From: Pseudomonas abyssi
GTDB taxonomy: Bacteria > Pseudomonadota > Gammaproteobacteria > Pseudomonadales > Pseudomonadaceae
Length of the DNA stretch: 64,000 bases
Reading direction: 5' to 3'
NCBI RefSeq assembly: GCF_002307495.1
Contig: NZ_NTMR01000003.1
Coordinates: forward strand, 186,001 to 250,000
Part shown: positions 1 to 8,433 of the stretch, in pieces
How the letters are laid out: each line of letters opens with the position of its first letter
Position numbering within the stretch: the stretch's first letter is position 1
The notes under the pieces: model-generated
The model's database searches: none
What the model was told of the DNA's origin: nothing
What the model saw: only the letters and a program-made list of their open reading frames with translations
Made by a program: the position numbers and the translations under genes

Positions 1-190
<190 letters not shown>

Positions 191-223
191 TTAGCATACC
201 ATCTTGCCCGCCGAGCGGGGGGC

Positions 224-1486
224 TCAGCCGCTGTGCCGATGCAGGCTCTGTTGCGCCGCATCGTAACGCCAGTGTGGCTGGCCTGGCTGTAGCTCGACGC
301 CGCCGACCCAGTAGCCATTGGCGCGGCTGGTGAAGCCGTCCGCCTTGCCCTGTAGCACGGCTTCGCCCTGAGGACTCAGTTGAATAACCCGTTGGGGCCA
401 GTCCGCCACGCTGTCGTCGATCTGCAGTAGCGGGGTCGTGCCACCGAGCAGCGGCTGCAGTATCCACCAGAACATCAGGTCGCCCAGATAGGGTAGTGGC
501 TCGTCATTGCGCATCAGGGCGGCGAAGACCTTGCCTGTCGGCAATGGGCCTTGACGCTGGATAATCTGCAGGCTCAGGCGTTCGGTCAGCCCGAGTCCGT
601 CGTGCTGTCCTGGCAGCTGCTGCAGGTGCCGGTGCAGGGCCTTGCCGAGCATCGGCAGGGCCGGCGTGCCGGTTTGAATCAGGGCCAGCAGGGCGGTGGG
701 GTCGTCTGCGGTCAGTGCGTGCCAGGCGTCGCTGCCGAGTTGGAGCAGTTCGGGTTTGATCGGTCGGCGCTGGGGCCAAAGCCAGCTCAGCACCTCCGGT
801 GCCAACTGGCCGATGCCGATAAAGCGCTCCACGCCCGGCACCTGATCGACCGCAATCAGCTGCAGCTCAGCGCTGGGCTGCAGTTCGCGCAGGCGATGCA
901 GCAGATAGGCGAGAATCAGTTGGTCGTAGCTGTCGTGTTCGAACCACAGCACGATGCGTTGATACTGATCGAGCCTCAGCAATGTGCCGTAGCCCTGTTG
1001 CTGGCGGCCCAGCGCGTCGGCAGGCGCCAGATCGAAAGCCTCTGCAAGAAAGGTGGCGCGCTCACGCAGCAGGGTTTGCGGGTCGCTGTCACTCAGCGGT
1101 CCGATGCAGTAAGGGTCGGAAAACTCGAGAAAGTCTCCGGTCAGACCCGCAGTGCGCAAACTGTGCTGAATATCGCTGCCGCAGCGGATATGCAGGGTCT
1201 TTAGGTCCTGATCCCCCTCGCTCAGCAGTCGTTGATTGGCCAGGCTGATGCTGTCGATATGCTGCTTGAGCCGCGGCCAGCTGGCAAAGCCGCACTCGCG
1301 GGCAATAACCAGCTGAGCGTCGGCCAGCTTGAGTGCGTCGCTACGCGGGGTGATCCACTGGGTGACACGCGCCAAGGCTGAGTGCTCGCCTGCGTTGATG
1401 CCCTTGAGCAATACCTTGGCGCGCTTGCGTTGCTGTTCAAGATTGAGGCGGCCGTTGCTGATGGGCCGGGTGCTGGTGCTGGACAT
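224..1486 (-). CDS. DUF1835 domain protein with ankyrin-protein-like N-terminus
   Basis: A 420-residue soluble protein without signal peptide. Residues 1-80 contain the stretch GFASWPRLKQHI, often found at the N-terminus of small ankyrin-type or DUF1835 proteins. Residues from about 97 (LHIRCGSDI, then FSDPYCIGPL and LWFEHDSYDQL) match the DUF1835 pattern, a domain of unknown function with conserved Cys, Asp and His. The C-terminal third holds a second domain usually paired with DUF1835, containing a run of Trp and Leu (FWWILQPLLGG). It is divergent from the downstream Mpo1-like gene. No biochemical role is known to me, and no operon partner is visible. Confidence 0.7.
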   Translation of the reverse strand: MSSTSTRPISNGRLNLEQQRKRAKVLLKGINAGEHSALARVTQWITPRSDALKLADAQLVIARECGFASWPRLKQHIDSISLANQRLLSEGDQDLKTLHIRCGSDIQHSLRTAGLTGDFLEFSDPYCIGPLSDSDPQTLLRERATFLAEAFDLAPADALGRQQQGYGTLLRLDQYQRIVLWFEHDSYDQLILAYLLHRLRELQPSAELQLIAVDQVPGVERFIGIGQLAPEVLSWLWPQRRPIKPELLQLGSDAWHALTADDPTALLALIQTGTPALPMLGKALHRHLQQLPGQHDGLGLTERLSLQIIQRQGPLPTGKVFAALMRNDEPLPYLGDLMFWWILQPLLGGTTPLLQIDDSVADWPQRVIQLSPQGEAVLQGKADGFTSRANGYWVGGVELQPGQPHWRYDAAQQSLHRHSG

Positions 1487-1681
1487 ACGATCCCCTTATC
1501 GGGCCTGTGTCCGCCTGGCAGGCTGGGTGTCGTATGGGTGACTCAAGATAAGGTGAAGCGGGCGCAGCCCTTTCCGCGAACGGGGACGCCTTGCAGCGTG
1601 GCCCAAAGGATCGCCGCTGTCGCGTGCGTTGTCAATGACCGCTGGCCGCCGCGGACACTGGTTATCCTGTGCTCATGCTGT

Positions 1682-1706
1682 CTACACTCTGAGACAGAGT
1701 ATGTAG
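1682..1706. promoter_or_regulatory. Inverted repeat upstream of the Mpo1-like gene (possible operator)
   Basis: CTACA-CTCTG-AGA-CAGAG-TA-TGTAG is a nested inverted repeat: ACTCTG/CAGAGT is perfect around a 3-base centre, and the outer CTACA/TGTAG arms are offset by two bases. It ends 27 bases before the ATG at 1734, in the 247-base divergent region shared with the DUF1835 gene. It could be a dimeric regulator site or a leader hairpin. Nothing else recognisable is seen in the region. Confidence 0.4.
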
Positions 1707-1733
1707 CCCATCAGACCAATAACAGGGTGCTTT

Positions 1734-2156
1734 ATGAAAGCGATTGACCAATGGTTCGACGAGTATGGTGAAAGCCACCGCAACCCGATCAACAAGCTGA
1801 CGCATTGGATTTGCGTGCCGCTGATCACTTTTAGCGTGCTCGGCATGCTGTGGGCCATCCACCCTTGGGTGGCGATGCTGGTGGTGGGTGCCTCGCTGCT
1901 GTTCTATGCCATGCTGTCCTGGCAGATTGCGGCTGCCATGCTGGTCGTCAGCCTGGTGATGTTGCTGATCCTCAGCCTGATGACCTACGTGTTCTGGCCC
2001 AGTGTGGCGATTTTTGTCCTGGCCTGGATCGGTCAGTTTATTGGTCACCATATCGAGGGCAAGAAGCCGTCCTTTTTCAAGGATCTGCAGTTCCTGCTGA
2101 TTGGCCCGGCCTGGCTGCTGGGCTTTGTATTCAGATTGCTCGGCATTCGCTACTGA
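1734..2156 (+). CDS. Mpo1-like (DUF962) membrane protein
   Basis: 140 residues matching the DUF962/Mpo1 family, whose yeast member is an Fe(II)-dependent dioxygenase that shortens 2-hydroxy fatty acids (alpha-oxidation). The N-terminus has the typical SHRNPINKLTHWICVP motif. Four hydrophobic segments follow (about residues 27-45, 47-63, 65-85, 87-105). The conserved GHHIEGKKPSFF motif lies at about 101-112, and its His residues are candidate metal ligands. The family usually runs 100-200 residues, so the gene looks complete. Enzymatic activity in bacteria is inferred from family membership only. Confidence 0.8.
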   Translation: MKAIDQWFDEYGESHRNPINKLTHWICVPLITFSVLGMLWAIHPWVAMLVVGASLLFYAMLSWQIAAAMLVVSLVMLLILSLMTYVFWPSVAIFVLAWIGQFIGHHIEGKKPSFFKDLQFLLIGPAWLLGFVFRLLGIRY

Positions 2157-2206
2157 GTTGAACGGGCGCCGGGCGGCGCCCAGTAGCATTCCAATCAGCG
2201 CTTGGC

Positions 2207-3676
2207 CTACGACAGCTGGTGCTTCATCACCTTGCCATTGGCGTTGCGAGGCAAGGCCTGCATCTCTGCGTACAGGCGCGGGCGTTTGTAGTCGGCCAGC
2301 AGCGGTTCGAGGAAGGCTGACAGTTCTGCCTGCAGGTCGGCCACCGGTTCACGCAGCACGACGACCGCCTTCACCGTTTCGCCCCATTGCGGGTGGGGGA
2401 CGCCAAATGCCGCCACTTCCACGATATTTGGATGCCCTTCCAGCGCGACTTCAATCTCCCGTGGATAGACGTTGACGCCGCCGGAAATGATCAACTCCTT
2501 GGCGCGGCCGAGCACCCAGTAGTAGCCACCGGCATCGCGCCGGGCAAGATCCCCGGAGTCCAGCCAGCCGTCGCTGTGCAGGCATTCGGCTGTCGCTTCG
2601 GGTTTGTTCCAGTAACCGAGCATCATGCCTTCTGTGCGGATCTGCAGTTGCCCGGTGCCTTCACCAATAACCTCGTTGCCGTGCTCGTCGACCATGCGCA
2701 CTTCCGTGTGCAGTGCGCCGCGGCAGCCAATCGATCCTGCTTTCTGGCGATGTTCCTCGGGCATCATGATGGTGCCGCTCGGCCCTGCTTCGGTCAGGCC
2801 GTAGACGCAGTACAGACGGTCAGTGCGCATACGCTCGGCGATCAGCGCTACCTGCTCGCTGGAGAGCGGGCCGCCGCCGTAGACCCAGGCCTGCATCGAG
2901 CTGATGTCGCGCTCGGTGATATCCGGCTGCTGGGCGGTCAGCAGAAAGGCCACCGGCGCACCAAAGAAGTGGGTGGTACGTTCCTGCTCGACGGTATCGA
3001 GCAGCAGCCTGGGGTGAAACTCCGGCAAGACCACGTGGGCTGCGCCAACATAGGTGCCGCCCAGCAAGAAGACGTTGAGCGGCGCCGAGTGGGTCAGCGG
3101 CATCATGTGCAGCAGGCGGCTGTGCGGGCGCATGTCCATTTCCACTGCTGAGGCGGTCGCGACGGTCAGCAGGGCGTGATGGTCAAACAGTACGCCCTTG
3201 GGTTTGCCGGTGGTGCCGGAGGTGTAGAGCAGGGTGCAGGGCTGGTCGGCTGCTGCGTCGGCGACCAGCCAGCGGGCGTGCATGTCGGCCAGCTGGGCTG
3301 ACGGCTGGTCCAGTCGCAGGCAGGGCGCCAGGGCGCTGGCACGTTCGGCGTGCTCGCCCTGGGCGATAACCACACGGGCGTCGCAGTCGCCAAGGATGTA
3401 CTCCAGCTCCGCACTGGTCAGGCGCGCATTGATCGGCACCACAATGGCGCCCAGGTTGATCACCGCAAAATAACCCAGTACCCAGCTGTAGCCGTTGGGC
3501 AGGTACAAGGCAACGCGGTCGCCGGCGCCGATCTCATACTGCTCGTGCAAGTGGGCTGCCAGGCGCAGGCTCTGATCGTGCAGCTCGGACCAGCTGAGGC
3601 GGCACTCGGGCGTAATCAGCGCCTCGCCAGAAGGGAATTTGCGGGCATTGACGGCGAGCAGCTTAGGTATGTTCAT
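2207..3676 (-). CDS. AMP-dependent acyl-CoA synthetase/ligase
   Basis: 489 residues of the ANL superfamily: ATP-dependent activation of a carboxylic (probably fatty) acid to acyl-AMP and then acyl-CoA. The P-loop LLYTSGTTGKPKGV lies at about residues 149-162. The YGLTEAGPSG motif lies near 290, the hinge (GRAKELIISGGVNVYPREIE) near 400, and the catalytic Lys in ANGKVMKH at the C-terminus. I chose the ATG at 3676 over 3685 because AGGA sits 8 bases before it, while the first ATG overlaps the SD. It follows rluE by 42 bases on the same strand. The acyl-CoA dehydrogenase and thioesterase nearby suggest a shared acyl-CoA pathway, but the substrate cannot be named. Confidence 0.85.
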   Translation of the reverse strand: MNIPKLLAVNARKFPSGEALITPECRLSWSELHDQSLRLAAHLHEQYEIGAGDRVALYLPNGYSWVLGYFAVINLGAIVVPINARLTSAELEYILGDCDARVVIAQGEHAERASALAPCLRLDQPSAQLADMHARWLVADAAADQPCTLLYTSGTTGKPKGVLFDHHALLTVATASAVEMDMRPHSRLLHMMPLTHSAPLNVFLLGGTYVGAAHVVLPEFHPRLLLDTVEQERTTHFFGAPVAFLLTAQQPDITERDISSMQAWVYGGGPLSSEQVALIAERMRTDRLYCVYGLTEAGPSGTIMMPEEHRQKAGSIGCRGALHTEVRMVDEHGNEVIGEGTGQLQIRTEGMMLGYWNKPEATAECLHSDGWLDSGDLARRDAGGYYWVLGRAKELIISGGVNVYPREIEVALEGHPNIVEVAAFGVPHPQWGETVKAVVVLREPVADLQAELSAFLEPLLADYKRPRLYAEMQALPRNANGKVMKHQLS

Positions 3677-3718
3677 GCGTAGCATCCTGTTGTTCTTGTT
3701 GATTGATGATATGCAGGG

Positions 3719-4339
3719 TCAATGGCTGATAGGGATATCTCTCCATTGGCCCGGTAGCAGGTTGTCCAGCGTCCAGTCGCCGATGCGCACGCGCACCAGT
3801 CGCAGGGTTGGCAGGCCAACGGCGGCGGTCATGCGGCGCACCTGGCGGTTGCGGCCTTCGCGGATGGTGATCGCCAGCCAGCGGGTGGGCACGCTCTTGC
3901 GAAAGCGCACCGGCGGATTGCGCGGCCACAGGGCAGGCTCGTCGATCTGCTCGACCTCTGCGGGTCGGGTCGGGCCGTCGTTCAGTTCGGGGCCATCGCG
4001 CAGCTGCTTCAGTTGCTGCTCGCTGGGCTCGCCCTCAACCTGCACCCAATAGGTCTTTGGCAGCTTGTGTTTCGGGTCAGTAATGCGTGCCTGCAGACGA
4101 CCGTCATTGGTCAGCAGCAGCAACCCTTCGCTGTCGCGATCCAGACGACCGGCCGGATACACCCCGGGGATGTCGACAAAGTCACGCAGGGTTGCGCGCC
4201 CACCTCCGTCGGTGAACTGGGTCAGCACATCAAAGGGTTTGTTCAGCGCAATCAGGCGCGGCTCGGCAGGCGGCGGCGCGGGTTTGCGGCGAACGCGCTG
4301 CGGCGGGCGCGACTGAGCTGAGCGGGGGCGTTGCTTCAT
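3719..4339 (-). CDS. rluE: 23S rRNA pseudouridine synthase, RluE type
   Basis: 206 residues of the RsuA/RluB/E/F family. The catalytic Asp is in [14 protein letters not shown] (Asp about 67), and the C-terminus has the family signature [16 protein letters not shown]. The N-terminus is Arg/Pro-rich and unstructured, with no S4 domain, as in RluE, which makes pseudouridine 2457 in 23S rRNA. An open frame extends upstream to 4546, but that part runs through a repeat; the ATG at 4339 has AAGGA 6-7 bases upstream and is the better start. The acyl-CoA ligase gene follows on the same strand. Confidence 0.88.
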   Translation of the reverse strand: MKQRPRSAQSRPPQRVRRKPAPPPAEPRLIALNKPFDVLTQFTDGGGRATLRDFVDIPGVYPAGRLDRDSEGLLLLTNDGRLQARITDPKHKLPKTYWVQVEGEPSEQQLKQLRDGPELNDGPTRPAEVEQIDEPALWPRNPPVRFRKSVPTRWLAITIREGRNRQVRRMTAAVGLPTLRLVRVRIGDWTLDNLLPGQWRDIPISH

Positions 4340-4419
4340 GCGATTCCTTGGTCTGATCGGCTGTGCAGGGCGGCCGAGCATTGTCCCTCTGGCGGTGGGC
4401 GGCTGGGAAGGGCGGCCTG

Positions 4420-4556
4420 CTAGGGCCGGTGCCATTTTTTGGCCATGCTGCGTTGTCGGTCGCTTATGTAGAGCGACTACACTGCGCTTCCTCCGCCTTG
4501 CCTGGCCAAAAAATGGCCTCCGGCAGGCGGGTGAACGAAATGGCAACAGACCCTAG
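4420..4556. repeat. Palindromic CTAG-bounded element, family 1, copy A
   Basis: A 137-base non-coding element bounded by CTAG at 4420-4423 and 4553-4556. The right end reads, on the minus strand, CTAG then GGTCTGTTGCCATTTCGTTC, matching copies B (21457-21622) and C (32168-32305). Inside, GCCATTTTTTGGCCA and its complement form a perfect 15-bp inverted repeat, so the RNA would fold into a long hairpin. An internal stretch (GCGACCGACAACGCAGCATG) is shared with copy B. The left end lacks the terminal repeat, so it is truncated or rearranged. The right CTAG contains the TAG stop of the adjacent thioesterase gene. No transposase is encoded. Confidence 0.75.
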
Positions 4557-4993
4557 GCCAGCCCATCACTTGAGACCACGGCAAGGGTGACGGTGGCCTT
4601 GCTGAACAGCCGCTTCTTACCCTTCTGTAATGCGAATACCTCGGCCTCGACGACGCTGATCTGCTTGCCCGGTTTGAGTACCTCGGCGCGGCACAGCAGG
4701 GTCTCACACAGCGCCGGGCGCAGCAGGTTGAGCTTGAACTCGACCGTCAGTGGCGCGTAGCCCTCAGGCAGCAGCGTGGCGGCGGCGGCGCCAGCGCTGT
4801 GGTCGGCAATGGTGCCTTGCACCCCAGCATGGACGAAGCCATTTTGCTGGCTGTGGCGGTGGAGAATCGGCAGCTCGGTTTCGACCCAGCCGGGCCCGCA
4901 GGCAACCAGCTTGACACCCAGGTCGCTGAGAAAGGCGGCGCGGTCAAAGCCGCTGCGAACCAGCGCTTCGATCTCTTGTTGTGTTCTGTTCAT
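4553..4993 (-). CDS. PaaI/DUF4442-type hotdog thioesterase
   Basis: 146 residues with the hotdog acyl-CoA thioesterase pattern: NGFVHAGVQGTIADHSAGAAA contains the conserved Asn/His/Gly and Asp seen in PaaI-like enzymes. It likely hydrolyses acyl-CoA thioesters in the cytoplasm. The ATG at 4993 is preferred to 4999 because GAGGG lies 6-7 bases before it. It starts 9 bases after the stop of the acyl-CoA dehydrogenase, so it is the last gene of the tetR-dehydrogenase-thioesterase operon. Its TAG stop lies inside the terminal CTAG of repeat copy A. Confidence 0.82.
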   Translation of the reverse strand: MNRTQQEIEALVRSGFDRAAFLSDLGVKLVACGPGWVETELPILHRHSQQNGFVHAGVQGTIADHSAGAAAATLLPEGYAPLTVEFKLNLLRPALCETLLCRAEVLKPGKQISVVEAEVFALQKGKKRLFSKATVTLAVVSSDGLA

Positions 4994-5002
4994 GCGCATC
5001 CC

Positions 5003-6655
5003 TCAGAGGTTGGCCGGTGTGGAGCGGGTGACCAGCGCCGCCACATCTATGCCGCGCGGCAGTGTGCCATACGCTTGCCCGTGCTCGCCCAGGCGGCTGG
5101 CGATAAAGGCGTCGGATACCGTGCTGTTGCCTGCTTCGAGCAGCAGTTTGGCCTGCAGTGCGATGGCGACATCTTCGGTCAGTTGGCGGGCGCGGTATTG
5201 AATGTCGTCGGTGTCGGCAAAGTGCTGCTTGATGTGCTCGATGCGCTGTTTCAGCGCGCTGGAACCGTGGCCGTCACCGAGTTCGATGAACAGGGCATCA
5301 AGCACGCCCGGTTCTTTGGACAGTGCGCGCAGAACATCCAGACATTGCACGTTGCCTGAGCCTTCCCAGATTGAGTTGACCGGCGCTTCGCGGTACAGGC
5401 GCGGCAGGATGGTTTCTTCAACGTAGCCGGCACCACCTAGACACTCCTGTGCTTCGTTGATCATGCCGGGCGCGCGTTTGCAGATCCAGTATTTGCCGAT
5501 GGCGGTGACCAGGCGAGCGAACTTGTCCTCCTGCGCATCGTGGGCGTTGTCCAGCGCTCTGCCCATGCGCATGGTCAGGGCCAACGCGGCTTCGCTTTCC
5601 AACGCCAGATCGGCCAGCACGTTTTGCATCAGCGGCTGCTCGCTTAGAACCCGCGTGCCGACGGTGCGGTGCGCGCAGTGATGCGTCGCCTGGGTCAGCG
5701 CTTGGCGCATCAGCGAGCTGGAGCCGATCATGCAGTCGAAGCGGGTCAGCGAGACCATCTCGATGATGGTGGGTACGCCGCGCCCCTCCGGGCCAACCAT
5801 CCAGGCCAGCGCTCCGCGGTACTCGACCTCGCTGGAGGCGTTGGCCCAGTTGCCCAACTTGTTCTTCAGGCGCTGCACGTAAAATTCGTTTCGGCTGCCG
5901 TCGGGGCGGTGGCGCGGCAGCAGGAAGCAGCTCAGGCCCTTGTCGGTCTGCGCCAGGGTGAGGAAGGCGTCGCACATTGGCGCTGAACAGAACCACTTGT
6001 GGCCGACCAGTTCATACGCCTGCCCCGGACCGCCGACACCCACCGGGTAGGCGCGCGTGGTGTTGGCGCGCACGTCGGTGCCGCCCTGTTTCTCGGTCAT
6101 CGCCATGCCAATGGTGGCGCCGCTCTTCTGCTCAATCGGCAGGTTGCGCGGGTCGTACTGGCCGGACAGGATCTTCGGCAGCCAGGTCTTGGCGATGTCG
6201 GGCTGCAGGCGCAGCGCGGGGACGCAGGCAAAGCTCATGGTCATCGGGCAGCTGGTGCCTGCCTCGGCCTGGTTGTGCAGGTACATGGTGGCTGCACGGG
6301 CAACCTGTGCGCCGGGGCGCGGATCGTTCCAGGGTGCGCTGGTGATGCCGGCTTTGATGCCGGCGGCCATCAGTTCGTGATACGCCGGGTGGAAGTCGAC
6401 CGTATCCACGCGGTGACCGTAGCGGTCATGGCTCTTGAATACCGGCTTGTTCTCATTAGCCAGGAAGCCCGCCTCCATCAGCGCGCCGCCTGCCAGCTGG
6501 CCGTAGGCGTTGAGCTGCATGTCGGCCCAGTCGCCCTGGTAGCGATGCACCCATTCCTGCAGTGGCAGGTCGGCGCGATACAGGTTGATGCCTTCCAGCG
6601 GTGGGACCTGATTGGTGACTTCGTGGGTTTCGGCGTACTGCTGTAACTGGCTCAT
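5003..6655 (-). CDS. Acyl-CoA dehydrogenase, AidB-like
   Basis: 550 residues, the length of the AidB subfamily rather than the usual ~380-residue dehydrogenases. Family features are an N-terminal extension (QVPPLEGINLYRADLPLQEW), the flavin/substrate loop GMAMTEKQGGTDVRANTT near 185, and the C-terminal motif LYREAPVNSIWEGSGNVQ near 420. AidB of E. coli is a flavoprotein of the alkylation response, but relatives in pseudomonads are mostly uncharacterised acyl-CoA dehydrogenases. Its start overlaps the tetR stop by 4 bases and the thioesterase gene follows, so it is probably repressed by that TetR. The context favours a catabolic acyl-CoA role over DNA repair. Confidence 0.85.
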   Translation of the reverse strand: MSQLQQYAETHEVTNQVPPLEGINLYRADLPLQEWVHRYQGDWADMQLNAYGQLAGGALMEAGFLANENKPVFKSHDRYGHRVDTVDFHPAYHELMAAGIKAGITSAPWNDPRPGAQVARAATMYLHNQAEAGTSCPMTMSFACVPALRLQPDIAKTWLPKILSGQYDPRNLPIEQKSGATIGMAMTEKQGGTDVRANTTRAYPVGVGGPGQAYELVGHKWFCSAPMCDAFLTLAQTDKGLSCFLLPRHRPDGSRNEFYVQRLKNKLGNWANASSEVEYRGALAWMVGPEGRGVPTIIEMVSLTRFDCMIGSSSLMRQALTQATHHCAHRTVGTRVLSEQPLMQNVLADLALESEAALALTMRMGRALDNAHDAQEDKFARLVTAIGKYWICKRAPGMINEAQECLGGAGYVEETILPRLYREAPVNSIWEGSGNVQCLDVLRALSKEPGVLDALFIELGDGHGSSALKQRIEHIKQHFADTDDIQYRARQLTEDVAIALQAKLLLEAGNSTVSDAFIASRLGEHGQAYGTLPRGIDVAALVTRSTPANL

Positions 6656-7290
6656 GGAACCTCCTTGGCGTTGATGGCGCGCAGGCAGAAACGAACAATG
6701 GCGAGGGTGACGGCCTCCAGCGTTTCGCTGGGCAGGCCGCTCTCGCGGTCTGCTCGGGCCTGTGGTGAGAGCGGGCCGACCAGCGATTCGGCGACAGCCC
6801 CGACCACGCAGGCGGATGTCAGCGGAATGTTCTCGACCTGAAAGCTGCCGTCGGCGATGCCCTCGGCGATCAGTTCGCCGTACAGCGATGCATAGGCCTG
6901 ACGGTAGTACAGACGCTGGGTCTCGACTTCTTCTTCGGCGGGTTCGGCAATCAGCGCATAGGCGAGCTGGCGGCTGTGCCAGGCGCGTGCGGCAAACTGG
7001 GTCAGGCCGTTGCGCAGGCGGTCGACCGCGCGGCCTTTGGCCTGGAACTGCTGCTTGAGGGTATCCAGCTCAAGCCGCGTGGCCTTGACGAAAACGTCGG
7101 CAGCCAGCTCGCCCTTGCCGGAGAAATGCCGGTACAGGCTGCCGGTGGCCACACCGGCGTTGCGCGCCAGCGTACTCATGGTCAGCGAGCTGAATCCACC
7201 CTCGGCGACCTGCTGTACGGCGCAGTCGAGGATGTGTTCGCGTAGCGCTTGATCGCGCTCGATGCGGCTGGCGGTGGTGCGGTAGGCCAT
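6652..7290 (-). CDS. TetR/AcrR-family transcriptional regulator
   Basis: 212 residues. The N-terminal helix-turn-helix is typical (TMSTLARNAGVATGSLYRHF, about residues 37-56), followed by a helical ligand-binding domain. It is first in an operon with an AidB-like dehydrogenase (4-base overlap) and a thioesterase. A paired palindrome lies directly upstream (7294-7339), one half of which covers the Shine-Dalgarno sequence, so autoregulation is likely. The ligand is probably an acyl-CoA or related acid, inferred from the operon partners. Confidence 0.88.
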   Translation of the reverse strand: MAYRTTASRIERDQALREHILDCAVQQVAEGGFSSLTMSTLARNAGVATGSLYRHFSGKGELAADVFVKATRLELDTLKQQFQAKGRAVDRLRNGLTQFAARAWHSRQLAYALIAEPAEEEVETQRLYYRQAYASLYGELIAEGIADGSFQVENIPLTSACVVGAVAESLVGPLSPQARADRESGLPSETLEAVTLAIVRFCLRAINAKEVP

Positions 7291-7293
7291 GTT

Positions 7294-7339
7294 CTGAATC
7301 CTGGTTCACTTCTTTGAGTGCTAGTGAATCAGGATTCAG
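7294..7339. promoter_or_regulatory. Double TetR operator in front of the tetR operon
   Basis: Two palindromes lie back to back. TGAATC-CT-GGTTCA (7295-7308) has one mismatch, and TGAATC-AG-GATTCA (7325-7338) is perfect. The two 16-base arms (7294-7309 and 7324-7339) are also inverted copies of each other with 15 of 16 matches. Their centres are 30 bases apart, close to three helical turns. The first site overlaps the SD of the tetR gene (AGGA, 10 bases before its ATG). This is the usual layout of an autoregulating TetR repressor; binding is inferred. Confidence 0.7.
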
Positions 7340-7384
7340 ACGTTGGAGCAGCGGGGAAAACAGCCAGAAAAGCGGCTGAATTGG

Positions 7385-7585
7385 TCAGTGTTCGACCACC
7401 ATGATCAACACTTCCTTGACGATGAAGGCGGCCACACCCAGGCCCAGCGCAAAGAACAGCACGGCGGTACCGTAGCGGCCGGCCTTGGACTGCTTGGCCA
7501 GATCCCAGACGATGAAACCCATAAAGGCAACCAGCCCGAAAATCATCAGGGGCATGGCAATGGCTTCGAACTGTTCGTAATTCAC
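7385..7585 (-). CDS. DUF2788 small membrane protein
   Basis: 66 residues with two predicted transmembrane segments (about 8-28 and 40-60) separated by a short basic loop, DLAKQSKAGRYG. It matches the DUF2788 family of small inner-membrane proteins in gammaproteobacteria, whose function is unknown. It stands alone, about 45 bases from the tetR operon promoter region and 54 bases from the Lrp gene. Confidence 0.8.
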   Translation of the reverse strand: MNYEQFEAIAMPLMIFGLVAFMGFIVWDLAKQSKAGRYGTAVLFFALGLGVAAFIVKEVLIMVVEH

Positions 7586-7639
7586 AGGCGACTCCGGCGC
7601 AAAAGTGGGGCGCCAGTATAGCGGTGTCGCACCGATAAA

Positions 7640-8128
7640 TCAGCGCTTGCTCAAATGCGTCAGCGGCAGCTCCGTACTGGCAATGATCTGATGAAGCACG
7701 AAGCTGGAGCGTACGCTGGAGACGCCTTCAATGCGCGTCAGCGTGCCCAGCAGCAGTTGCTGATAGTGCTCCATGTCCGGCACCACCACGCGCAGGTGGT
7801 AGTCGGCGTCCATGCCGGTGACCAGGCAGCAGTCGAGGACCTCGGGGCACTGAGCAATCACCTTTTCAAAGCCGGCGAAGCGTTCCGGGGTGTGACGGTC
7901 CATGCCGATCATGACAAAGGCGGTCAGCTTGAGACCCAGCTTGGCAGGATCGAGCAGGGCCACCTGGCGGCGGATCAGGCCGCTTTCTTCCAGTTGCTTG
8001 ACCCGGCGCGAGCAGGGCGAGGGGGACAGGCCGATGCGTTCGGCCAGCTCCTGATTGCTGATGCGGGCGTCGTGTTGCAGGGCGGCGAGGATCTTCAGGT
8101 CGTAGCGATCAAGGTTGAGAGAATCCAT
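7640..8128 (-). CDS. Lrp/AsnC-family transcriptional regulator
   Basis: 162 residues, the standard Lrp length. The N-terminal helix-turn-helix (DARISNQELAERIGLSPSPC, about 20-39) is followed by the RAM ligand-binding domain, with the characteristic GMDADYHLRVVVPD segment near 105-120. Such proteins are octameric regulators responding to amino acids. No obvious amino-acid catabolic gene is adjacent; the upstream gene across 305 bases is fieF. Its target and effector cannot be told from the window. Confidence 0.88.
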   Translation of the reverse strand: MDSLNLDRYDLKILAALQHDARISNQELAERIGLSPSPCSRRVKQLEESGLIRRQVALLDPAKLGLKLTAFVMIGMDRHTPERFAGFEKVIAQCPEVLDCCLVTGMDADYHLRVVVPDMEHYQQLLLGTLTRIEGVSSVRSSFVLHQIIASTELPLTHLSKR

Positions 8129-8390
8129 AGGTTTTAACCGATTGCTGGTGTTGTCTGATTTTTAGGTTTTTATTGCGCGATTGGCAAGCATTTGTGCAAA
8201 AAGAGGGAATTAATGTCCGGGCTGTCGCGATACCATGTTCAACAGATTCAGCCAGAGCCGGTCGTCCAGATCGCTGCGTCCACAAGGCGAAGCGAAGCCA
8301 GAACATCCAGAAGATGTGCGGCAAACCGGTTACCCAGCCCACAAGGCACGGGAGCAAAGGCATCATCCCAAGAGGATGGAAGGGGACGTA
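8129..8390. other. Intergenic stretch upstream of the Lrp gene; possible small RNA, unproven
   Basis: This region between the Lrp gene and the fieF terminator has no convincing coding frame. The part nearest the Lrp gene is AT-rich and should hold its promoter. On the plus strand, 8240-8390 ends directly at a strong intrinsic terminator (8391-8427). It has a short hairpin CATCC/GGATG and GGA-containing motifs near 8373-8388. An sRNA on the plus strand is conceivable, but no good -35/-10 pair was found. Confidence 0.25.
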
Positions 8391-8427
8391 AAAAGGCGAG
8401 CTGCCCTGCAGGCAGCTCGCCTTTTTT
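8391..8427. terminator. Bidirectional Rho-independent terminator downstream of fieF
   Basis: A 15-bp perfect stem, AAAAGGCGAGCTGCC (8391-8405) with GGCAGCTCGCCTTTT (8411-8425), around the 5-base loop CTGCA. It is followed by T residues on the plus strand and, read on the minus strand, also ends in a T run. fieF (minus strand) stops at 8434, so its transcript would end here. It could equally end a plus-strand RNA from the intergenic region. Confidence 0.85.
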
Positions 8428-8433
8428 ATGCGC

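Noticed and set aside
4340-4546. 69-residue N-terminal extension of RluE
   Set aside because: It is encoded by repeat copy A and flanking non-coding DNA, while the ATG at 4339 has a good SD.
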